DNA of 64,000 bases, taken from Castanea sativa (taxonomy: Eukaryota > Streptophyta > Magnoliopsida > Fagales > Fagaceae). The position numbers and the translations under genes are program-made. Location: the NCBI RefSeq assembly GCF_040712315.1, contig NC_134017.1, forward strand, positions 6,416,001 to 6,480,000. Direction: 5' to 3'. Shown piece by piece: positions 43,876 to 53,330 of this stretch. Each line of letters starts with the position of its first letter. Position 1 is the first letter of the stretch. Under the pieces are notes generated by a model, which saw only the letters and a list, made by a program, of their open reading frames with translations, was not told the DNA's origin and ran no database searches.

Positions 43876-44175
43876 GCATGTTCTTCGCCTATCTCTCCAT
43901 GTGTTGTTTCTTTTTCTCTCTTTATACACATGTTTATTTTATGTATGCAATCTTTTATTTCCGTTTCATACAAGATGCCTTGATGAGTTTTGTGTAAGTG
44001 TTTCAGAAATAGGTTGTTAAAGTCTACCATGCCATGAACTCTCTTCTAGCAAAGTTTTTCAAGAGTTTGTGTTAGAGTTAGATTTATTTTGTAATTCAAC
44101 AAGTGATTATGAGTTTAGTGATTTAAGACTTCTCTCATGATTCATTTGTTTGTTGTGGTTTTGTCAAGGATTGTC

Positions 44176-44187
44176 AAAGGGGGAGAT
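44176..44187 (+). other. Polypurine tract of copia C
   Basis: AAAGGGGGAGAT directly precedes the 3' LTR start TGTTAGGG. A second purine tract (AAAAAGGGGGAG) is at 43676-43686. Confidence 0.85.
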
Positions 44188-45105
44188 TGTTAGGGATATA
44201 TTTATGTAATTGGCTAATCCTTTAACAAAACATACTTTACTTGTAATTGGGTAGATCTAGGATGGTTTAAGACTTCAAGAAACATGTTTTTCAAGTCAAG
44301 TGCTAAAGTCATGCAAATCTGTCCAAGAAGCAAGTGAAGAAATGCTGTTCATTAAAGCTTCAAATAGATGTTCTCGAAGCCTATCTATCGAGGATTAATG
44401 TTGAAGCTTGACAGAGGCTATATCTGTCGAGAATTACGAAATCAAAATTTCTAAATCCAATTACACGCATATCTTTGAGTATTTGTGTAGGGTTTCTTTT
44501 TTACAACCCTAGACATATATAAAGCTTATTTTAAAGACCATCGTATTATGCACAGGAGTATGCAAACAAAATTCAAGCATATTATGACCTAGAGAAGCTA
44601 CTGCGTCTTTGCGCTAAGGGTTTTGTGACCAAGAATCTTCTTAATCTTCATGTTGATGAACGAAGAACTTTACGGCCAACATCTTGCTCAAGTTGGTGTG
44701 TTAGTCACGTATTGGGATCCGTGCATCATTGGTTAGTCACGTACGTGATTCGTGCATTGAAAGGAGAGATTACCGCTACAATACAAGTCTAATTGGGTTT
44801 TGGGATAAGGGTTCAACTCTAAGTTGGTATTAGGTACGTAGATTCCTTTTATTTGTAACCTCTTGTGATTGATAATAGTGAATTATTGGGAGTGGTGACC
44901 TTAAATTCACCCAGTGGGTTTTGCCTCGGAGGTTTTTCCCATTCGTAAACAAATTACAGTGTCAAATTTATTTTCCGCTGCATTTAATTTAGTTGGTTAT
45001 TTGTTTGTGCTACCACTCTATTGCATGTTAAATTGACTTAATTAATTAACTTAGATAATTAATTAATTAATTTGCCAAAGGGGTCAATACACTTTTGGCT
45101 TATCA
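44188..45105 (+). mobile_element. Copia C, 3' LTR (family F2)
   Basis: It starts TGTTAGGGATATAT and ends TGGCTTATCA (918 bp). TATA candidate ACATATATAAAGC is at about 44513-44525, with TCGA/TTGACAG motifs at 44374-44440. It is closely related to 796-1731. Confidence 0.85.
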
Positions 45106-45256
45106 CCCTCTCCCCGGCGGCTATTTTATTGATTCAAACTTAATGTTGATGCCGCCGTAGCCACATCATACACAACGTTAGCCATCATAGCTAGAGATCA
45201 TAATGACACTCTAATTAAAGTTTGGGGGAAGAAACACCGTATCCGCCCACCCATTC

Positions 45257-46146
45257 AAGCTTGTAGAGTTCATTTAGACCCCTTAAACACATAATTAGAT
45301 TAACCTAGTTAACAAGCCAAGTTATTACTTAGTCCAAATTCCAGATCTAGGTTAACACAATTATATAATCATATTAATGTAAAGTGCGGAATATAAAAAA
45401 CACAAAAATATGATGACCTCGGAAAACCAAACCGGTAAAAAATCTGAGGACAATTTAACCTAGCTATCCTCAAGGTAAACCTGAATCCACTATGAAAGAA
45501 TCGAAGTGTACAATAGCGACTTAGACCACTAACATCCTATTGCTACCTACCAGTAGAAAACTCTACACGACCACGTGCAAGCTCCGAGACCACGGACTCC
45601 TTCTTTCTTGGATTCTCCAGCGCAAAGTACAAACAATCCCACTCGTGTATCTTTAAGCTCTTATGGCAGGAACTTAAATGATCATCGAGCTCTTGAAGCA
45701 ATCTCCTTCTTGATAATCCTAAGCTTGTGTGAAGGTAAGCACCCCTTATATCTCACACGAGATTCACACAAACAGGAATATGAGCAACAAAAAGACTCTA
45801 GAGATTTTGGGTACAAACCCTAGATATAATAAGAGGCACACTTTTCTCTCTTAAAAGCCTTTAAAAACCTGCTTGTTAATGGGCTTGAACTGTTGTTTGG
45901 GTCGACTTGAAATTCTGCAAAAATTCCTAATCCATGATTCTCGATTGATCGAGCTTGTTTCTCGAATCGGTCAAGCTGTGTAGAAATAGAACAATAATTT
46001 CCTGACTACTCGATTCCAAACTTACATTAAACCAAACTTTGAGCAAGTCTAAACCTAGACTAAATGTTTTGATCATGGTTTGCCAACACAATACACATTG
46101 AAGTTTTAATACATTAATCCCTAAGGTCTTAGAACCTAACAAAGCT
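45257..46146 (-). mobile_element. Solo copia LTR, family F1, TSD AAGCT
   Basis: The LTR is 45262-46141. On the minus strand it runs from TGTTAGGTTCTAAGACC to GAACTCTACA. The perfect 5-bp duplication AAGCT flanks it (45257-45261, 46142-46146). Same family as 5189-6115 and 53804-54727. It is inserted within the RNase H-like frame. Confidence 0.9.
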
Positions 46147-46265
46147 AAAGCTTCTGCTCTGCTCTGGGCAGTCCATCTAGCCTCCTCTAAAGTGATGGAT
46201 GCATGTCATCCTCTATGGTGACTCTAAGGATTGTTTAGACTCACTATTCGTAGATGGCTATCAGC

Positions 46266-48177
46266 CGACACTACAAAAAACGGGGATTATAGCTACGTTT
46301 CAAAAACGCAGCTATAGACCCCGAAAACGCGGCTATAGGATATAGTCGCGTTTTTTGTAGCCACGTTTACAAACCCGGCCTATGCTGCGCAGCAACAGCC
46401 CCTGCAGGTCTATAGCCGCGTTTTTAACCACAACTATAAGCATCAGGTCTATAGCCGCGTTTTAAAAAAACATGGCTATAGTCTGAGACCTATAGCTATG
46501 TTTTTTAAAGACATGGCTACAGACCTATTTTGAGCTGCGTTTATAATCGCCAGGATATAGATTTATTAAAAACAAAAAAAAAAATCTGGGTTTTTTTTTC
46601 CCCAAAAAATTCAAAATTCAAACAAAAAAAATTCAAAATTAATCACAAACCCAAAAAATTCAAAATCAAACACAACATACCCACAATACAAACACACCCA
46701 GAAAATTCAAAATCAAACACAATATCCTCATAATACAAACATAACATGTTCCAAAATATAATAACACAAACCCATGAATCTCCTCTCATTCAACAAAACC
46801 AACCCAAATCTAACACTAAATCCATTCAAGGAACACAAAAGCATAAGCCTAAAAACAAAAGAATAAGCTCAAAAACACAAACCCATTTAAACATAAACAC
46901 AATATCAATGGAACACAATAGCACAAATTCAAGCACATATCCAAAAAATTCAAAATCAAATAATTCCACCAATGTAAAACCCATACATATAAACATATAA
47001 ATATTACTCCCAATGCTCATAAAGCTTAGATAAAAAAGAAGCTCTAGCAAAAGTATAATACCCATAAGAAGATTAGAAATTTTTTACCTCAAATAGTAGA
47101 GATGAGTGAACCTTAGCTTTTCCAATGAAGATTTCCGGTCATCCTTGTCGGAAAAATGAAAATAATCCATTGTGTTGTGTTGAGAGAAAAAGAAAAGAAT
47201 GGTTGTGTTGAAAGAAAAAGAAAAGAAAAGAAAAGAAAAGAAGAACACCCGGCACAGAGAGAAAAGATGAGATATTTTGAATTGAGTGGTAGGGAGCAAA
47301 TGGGGTAGGTGGGGGGTCAGGTCATCACTTTTTTATTTTTTAAAAGGTAGACCTATAGCCGAGTTTTTAAAAACGCGACTATAGGTCCTTCTTTGTTAGA
47401 ATATATAATATTTTATTCGGCTACATATCTTAGTGCACTCGTTTTTTGTTTTTTGTGTTACCTATAGCGGCGTTTTAAAAAATGCGGCTATAGGTCCTCC
47501 CTTAAAAAATATATTTTAGCTAAATGTGCATTTCCCCCTGTTACCTATAGCTACGTTTTAGAAACGCGGCTATAGCCCTACGTTAAAAAAATATATTCGT
47601 CATTTTGTTTTTTGTGTTATGTCTAAAGCCGTGTTTCCTAGAAACGCGGCTATAGCTCCACCTTTATAAAAAAATATTTATTGGGCTGCACATGCCATCG
47701 TTTTTAAAAGTAATATTTGCCTGGACCTATGGCCACATTTACAGAAACGTGGCGATAGGCCCTTTAAAAACGCAGCTAAAGGCACTTACAAACGCGGCTA
47801 TAAACCTAACTTATAGCTGCATTTTTTAAAACGGGGCTATAGGTTATGTCTAAAGCCGCGTTTTTTATAACATGCGGCTATGTTAGAACCGTATAGCCGC
47901 GTTTCTAGGAAACGCGGCTATAGCCCCTCCTTTATAAAAAAAAATATTTATTCAGCTTACATGCCATCCTTTTAAAAAGTATTATGTGGCTGGACTTATA
48001 GCCGCTTTTTTGAAAACGCAGCTATAGAATCTTAAAAAACGCAGCTAAAGGCACCTACAAACGCGGCTATAGACCTAACCTATAGCCACGTTTTTTAGTA
48101 CGGGGCTATAGGTTAAGTCTATAGCCGCGTTTTTTTTTTTTTAAACGCGGCCTATAGCCGCGTTTTTTGTAGTGCGA
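46266..48177. mobile_element. CACTA (En/Spm) element, non-autonomous, TSD CGA
   Basis: The element is 46269-48174 (1906 bp). It begins CACTACAAAAAACG and ends CGTTTTTTGTAGTG, perfect 14-bp inverted termini of CACTA type, with the 3-bp duplication CGA on both sides (46266-46268, 48175-48177). Both flanks (to 46560 and from 47340) are packed with direct and inverted copies of the sub-terminal motif GCGGCTATAG / CTATAGCCGCG, the arrangement CACTA transposases bind. No transposase gene is present. The interior 46940-47330 shares sequence with the gypsy LTR. Confidence 0.95.
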
Positions 48178-48370
48178 ATAGGGCTATAAGTAATATTGTT
48201 AGTGATGTCTTTAGTTCTAGTGAGTCATTTTCTTCCACTTTTTTTTTTTTTTTTTTTGGGTCAGGAGAGCTTGCTACTCTGTGGCTCATGAGGCTGCAAA
48301 TTACGCTCTGAACTCCAGCTTTGGTTTTTTTTTCAAAATAAGGATAGTCTGCCAGTGGCCTTAGCCGATG

Positions 48371-49589
48371 CTTCTATATAAGAAACTTTCCAGGTGGGTG
48401 GAGAAGATCCATGATCTCCCAGTGTATATTTTCTTTATTTGTAAGCATTCAATTCAAGTATTTGCAAGAATAAGATTGAAGTTTAGAAAAAAGGTCTCCT
48501 TAGTTGAAGTAAACTTTTACTGGTGTTGAGTGTGAAAATGTCATTGGAGTATTGATACAATGGTGGATTTTAAAATTTATACTAAAAACCAATTAGTTTG
48601 TGCATACTTGTATAAAAATTTGGATGGGTTTGGCTTGCTTTTTTTTGGTTGTTATGCAGTGGTTTTTTTTTTTTTTTTCCCCCCCCCCCCCCCCCTCTAT
48701 TTATACATTGATTATTAGACAATGAGTATGAAAATGTAATTAGAATTCATATAATGGATTCAGTTTGATAATTTAAGCTGAAAAACGTTTGCTGGACACG
48801 TACTTATGTTAACTTTTTTGTTGTGTATTTGTTATTTTGTGATGCTGGTTTGCTTTTTTGGTTGCTATGGGAATGGTGAAGAACTACAAAGTCATTGGTT
48901 CTAGCATTAAAAAAATAAATCAAAATTTCCTTCTTTAACTAAATAAATATATGCATTTTTTTCTTCAACTATCTCGTGCATCGCATAGGGTTAGCAACTA
49001 TTAACTAATAACTTGGTAGCTACTTGTCTTACTAAGGAGAAGGGACAATTGGCACAACAAATTGGATAATTATTTAATCAGAGTCACTAGAGTACAATAA
49101 TCACAAACGTTTCTTAAAAAATAAAAAATAAAACAAAAAAATAATAATCACATACAAATATATCTTTCGTGGAAGAAAAATCTTATGGCACCCGCAGGTT
49201 ATTCCAGACATCTGCATAGTAAGGATATGACTATTACATATTATTGATCAAATGCCTTAGAAGTTAGAACCAACCGACACAAAGAAAAAAATAATAATAA
49301 ATGAATCACACACAGACATAGAGTAGCACTTTGTTTGAAGCAAAGCGTACAATTTTATTCCAGTCATTTGCATTGCAAGCATAACACATTTATTGGTCAA
49401 ATACCATAGTACCCTTATTCATGAAGACCCTAACAGTTGAGGGAAACATCATCTCCTCGTCTTTCCTCATGGCCAGACAAGTAATGAAAGGAAGCAAAAT
49501 CTGTAATTACATATTGCAATGTCAAAATCATAATAATTTGTTTAAAGGGCTGAATAATCAAACAGAGATGTAAAAAGCAATAATCAACC
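48371..49589. other. Intergenic; T16C17 run, no gene
   Basis: A run of 16 T followed by 17 C lies at 48663-48695. Otherwise AT-rich without recognisable features, ending at the 3' side of the NLR pseudogene. Confidence 0.5.
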
Positions 49590-50669
49590 TCACTCGCATA
49601 GAAAGAAGCTTGAGTTCTGTTCAGCATTGACTACAGCAGTCCGCAGATCAGTAATTATGATCGGAAAGACAGAAATATGGCCCCAGATTTCCTCCTTTCT
49701 CTTTTCCATATTTCTTGTGAAATCAAATGACATCATTTTTAACTTCACTTCACGAAGAGTTTTTAGATGGATCAATCCGGAGGGGACCTTCAAATTCTTG
49801 CAGGACCGGAACTCCAACTTCTTGAGGGTTGGCATTGCTTGTTCCTCCACATGCCATTCTTCCAATTCCTTAAGCATTATGAATTTCAGAACATGAAGCT
49901 TAGGGAAGCCTCCCTTGGAGCAAACCATGCTTTTCCCAGTATAAGAAACAGAGTAGAAAAAGAGAGACTCAAGGTTTTGAAGCTTTCCTAACTGTGACAT
50001 TGGATCATTTGAAAGGCTAGAGGCCGATAAGGTAAGGTCAGTCAGGCTTTGAGGGAGTGCAGTAATGTTTATGATCTTGGATGGATCATTCAATTTTCCA
50101 AACAAATATAGGTAAGAGAGATATTTGAGGCATGACAAGTGATCCACATGAAGATCATGAGGTCGACTAATTCCATCAATTGATTTTAACGTCAATTTTT
50201 GAAGTTGCTTTAGTTCCACAAAACTATTTGCCAAATGCTTTTTGCTGTGACAAATCCGAACCGGAACGTTAGCTCCAATATCTGTAAGGTTAGTCATCAT
50301 ATTGAGGGCATCCTTCAGAGGACTGTCCTTATCTACATAATCCACCAATTGGCAAATATGAAGATTTCGCAGAAATATCCTATTGGGTTGATTACATTTA
50401 TTTTCAGATCGATGCTCAAATTTGGTTCGACAAATATCGCACAAGTACAACTTTTGAAGTTTATGCAGTTTCCAGATTGAACTAGGCAGCTTGCGGATAT
50501 AAGTATGTTTCACATCCAATGTTTCAAGGTTCACTAAGTTGCCAATTGATTTCGGAAGAGTCTCTAGGTAAGTCCACCTTAACCCCAGATATGTTAACTG
50601 AATTAATTTTCCTATATTCTTTTTTGGCAACTGAGGTTTGAACACTTGTTCAAGATCAAGCACCTTCAA
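49590..50669 (-). pseudogene. LRR part of a CC-NB-LRR resistance-gene remnant
   Basis: A 359-codon open frame on the minus strand begins KVLDLEQVFKPQLPK and shows clear leucine-rich repeats: LTYLGLRWTYLETLPKSIGN, LVNLETLDVKHTYIRKLPSS, then YLYLFGKLNDPS, LPQSLTDLTLSASSLSNDPM, LGKLQNLESLFFYS and LKKLEFRSCKNLKVPSGL. The C-terminal end (HISVFPIIITDL) is also typical of RPP8/RPP13-like CNLs. In such receptors this domain senses effectors or guards and holds the protein off. The frame is intact but is cut off from the NB-ARC by a shift near 50680-50700, so it is treated as part of the pseudogene upstream. The rest of the gene is at 50700-53230. Confidence 0.85.
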
Positions 50670-50699
50670 CTTTAAGAATTGGCCCTCTGCAATGCCCTT

Positions 50700-52650
50700 C
50701 TTAAAGGAAGCTTACCAATATCTTCTCCCGGTTTATCTCCTTCTCGACTATCAAAACAGACCATGGAATGGGGATTTCTGTAGCTTCGCCAATATATTTG
50801 GTGAAATAATTGTTGCCACCAAAGCCATGAACTGCGAGAAATGGCATCATATTCAACATCATAATAAATTACTTGCTCTTTCTAAAGAAAGAACTTGGAT
50901 GCTGTTGCAACCAGAGTTCTCTTAGAGTACTTGGGAAGACACATGTCCTGGCCTCCCCGATCATCTTTCTCTCGGCAATCTGTACCAAGTTGCGGCTTAT
51001 CAACTCTGATAAATAATCCTCTCGCAACAGATTTAAGTGGCTTATCACCACTTTCTTTTACAAGCCCTTCTGCAACCCACAAAACTGCTAATCTTCTTTT
51101 AGAGAATTTCTGATAGTCTCTCGGAAACTTTTCCGAAGTAAGAAAGACATTGACTTAGACGCCAAGGCAAGTCTTTTTCTATTTGTTCCCAAGTTTTCTG
51201 ACCACTGGTCTTTGGTAAGGATTGACATGCTCAAGCACCCTTGACAAGTCCTTGGTCGTCACTTCTTTCCCTGACAATAGATGAGCATGATTTAAGATGG
51301 AAAGTGGCAAGCCCCCACATTTTCTTCCTACAACCTTTTTTTTGAGATATTTCAATTCTTGAAGAAAGTTCAATGATCTGGCTGAGAAGGTTCAGACTGA
51401 AAGCGCACCATCTGTGCAAACAAACTCCGGCTCTCATCATTACTTCGTAGTCTAAGACGGTATGGGGGGCAACTTGGGTCAGCATGTGAAGCAATACTCA
51501 TTTCTCGTGTGGTGAGCAAAATTCTACTTCCATTTGTGCAGTCCCGGGAATGCTTCTTTTAGAGTATCCCAGGTTTCCTTGTTGCGGAATTTTGTCCACA
51601 ACTAGAAGGTATTCTCCTAGTCTTCAAGAAGTCATTCACCTCTTTGAATGAGTAATCAATTTCCTTCCCATCTCCTCACGAGTTGGCAGGACCTCTTTTC
51701 CTAATGTTTTCAGGAGTACACACTTATCATCTGTTATACAAGGTAGAATCACCCAGTATCTGTTATCAAAATGGTTCTTAATAGCTCCAATGGGTTAAAA
51801 ACCATCTTTGCTAGAGTTGTCTTACCAATGCCCTCCATCCCCACAATGGAAAGAGTGCACAAAATTCTCAGTACTGTTGGTGGTTAGTTGTGAGACTATT
51901 TCATGTATGTCTTCTTCCAAGCTGAATGGCCACCAAGTTTGTCTCCTCCCTCAGTTCAATGCGAAATATCTGTATGCTTATGGCAAGCCAAATGAGAGCT
52001 TTATTCAATAGCTTAGTTTCTCCAGAGAGCTTTAAAGCAAAGGATCTGTCTCCTTTTGACTTTTGCTGCAGTGGGATTGGGAGGGTGGCAAAGAACTAAT
52101 TGCATCTTTAAAAATGATGTTCATTTGTTCCTTCCAAGCCATTCTTGAATTGTCTGTGCCTTCAAATGGTTTTGCATCTTTGAGAAGATTGTGCACTTTA
52201 TTGAAATATTCTGATAGATCGATGAGTTCAAAAGCTACCTTGGGTTGTTCCTGACTGAGCAGCTTCTGAAACTTGTCTAGAATTTCTACAATTTCCTTGT
52301 CATCGATTTTGGCCTTAGTTTTCTGTTGTGGGGCCTGACTCTAACAGATTTTGATGGAACTGTTCTGATAAAGGTGAAATCAAGCACATACTTCTTTAAA
52401 AAGAGGTACCAGAGCAGCTCTTTCGATGTTTCTCAAAGCTTTTTGGAAGAGTCTTTGCCATCATCCACTTACCTAAAAACGGAAGCCATCTCATTAGATC
52501 TGTGGTTTTCTGTTTGCGGTCAATCTGATGTTGTAGTTGGCAAATGATCTCCTCCGCTTCCTTCACCCAGGCCCTTTCTGTTTCACTTTCCAATGTATGC
52601 CGTTCTAAATCTCGCAAGAGAAGCATTTCAGTAGCAGCAGTGGCAACTGG
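50700..52650 (-). pseudogene. NB-ARC and coiled-coil part of the CNL remnant, multiply frameshifted
   Basis: Minus-strand motifs in order from high to low coordinate: coiled-coil segment AWVKEAEEIICQLQHQIDRK (about 52510-52570); P-loop GMEGIGKTTLAK (about 51805-51842); kinase-2-like YLLVVDK (about 51595-51615); RNBS-B GSRILLTTRE (about 51500-51535); GLPL as CGGLPLSILNHAHLL (about 51280-51325); winged-helix start LWVAEGLVKESGDK (about 51050-51090) with EDYLSELISRNLVQIAERK (50965-51020). These lie in different frames with several stops, so no intact NLR protein can be made. In live relatives the ATP-binding NB-ARC acts as the activation switch and the coiled coil signals cell death. Confidence 0.85.
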
Positions 52651-52674
52651 ATTGAGTACTGTATTTCCTTTTGT

Positions 52675-53230
52675 TCTTCAGGCACTAGCATTGGATTAAA
52701 TCTGAGCGATCAGGTGTTTGAATTTCTTTTCAATAAAAGACAGTTGGTTTGCCTCGTTCATAAGAAGAAAGATTTATCTTCCTCTATTGGTCTGTCTTTC
52801 AGGCTTCTAACAATAGACCTTGACCGCTCTACTGATTTGCAGATTTTTGTTGGTGTGTTCCAAAGTTTGTCATTTATTTGAGAATTACACGATTAAACCC
52901 AATTCAGCCTTGAGGCTAAAAATTTCCATGAAAAGCACTAAAACCAGAGTAAAACAATTCCAGAAAATAATTATTTTCATGTAGTCTCCTGTAGATTTTC
53001 TCTGCATTTCTCTACTGCACAAATCACTGTTTTGGTCGTCTCCAACCAGCCTTCTCTCAGGTATGAGTTAGTTGAACACAGTGGCTCCTGGTTTTAGTTG
53101 AGTATCCCGAAGTTGATTGAGTTTCTCATCTAGTTTTCTCCCTGATTCTGCAACCTCTTCTACATCTTTTACGATAGCTTTCAAGAGTTTGGAATTCCGT
53201 TGAACCTGCTTGTAAATTTCCTCCACTAGT
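52675..53230 (-). pseudogene. N-terminal coiled-coil region upstream of the CNL remnant
   Basis: Two minus-strand stretches look coding: NSKLLKAIVKDVEEVAESGR, KLDEKLNQLRDTQLKPGATVF (53095-53205), and NEANQLSFIEKKFKHLIAQI (about 52720-52780). Both are charged and helical, as in NLR N-terminal regions, but I do not recognise a defined Rx-N motif. They could be upstream exons of the same gene with about 300 bp of intron or decayed sequence between. Assignment is by position and composition. Confidence 0.45.
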
Positions 53231-53330
53231 CCAAACCATCTGATAATGTAGGCACACGGACATGATGACTATGAGGAATATGGACCAATAAAGAACATTA
53301 GGAAGAAAAATCCTTGAAATTATAATCAAA

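Larger units (their letters stand above)
38186..45110 (+). mobile_element. Copia C: Sirevirus-like element with gag and third ORF, no pol
   Basis: The element is 38191-45105 and the perfect 5-bp duplication CCCTC flanks it (38186-38190, 45106-45110). Order: short 5' LTR (38191-38434), primer site (38437-38448), gag with an inserted MITE, ~1.9 kb non-coding, third ORF with spliced leader, two polypurine tracts (43675-43687 and 44176-44186), and 3' LTR (44188-45105). No protease, integrase, RT or RNase H sequence is seen between gag (ends 40641) and the leader at about 42000. It must have depended on another element's pol. Multiple purine tracts are a known Sirevirus trait. Confidence 0.85.
45111..48370 (+). 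pseudogene. RNase H-like (RVT_3) domain pseudogene, split twice
   Basis: Before the first insertion the frame reads FKLNVDAAVATSYTTLAII, ARDHNDTLIKVWGKKHRI and RPPIQA (45138-45260). After the solo LTR it continues KASALLWAVHLASSKVMD (46142-46200). After the CACTA element it ends with VRRACYSVAHEAANYALNS (about 48263-48318). This is the plant RNase H-like domain (NVDAA / IIARD / EAxALxWA / VAHxxAxxAL) of retroelement origin. The acidic residue of NVDAA is present. Stops and shifts remain after removing the insertions. Its left part is lost at the copia B/C boundary. Not functional. Confidence 0.75.

Noticed and set aside
43742..44030. Frames with Ile-Tyr repeats
   Set aside because: Artefact of the TA microsatellite.
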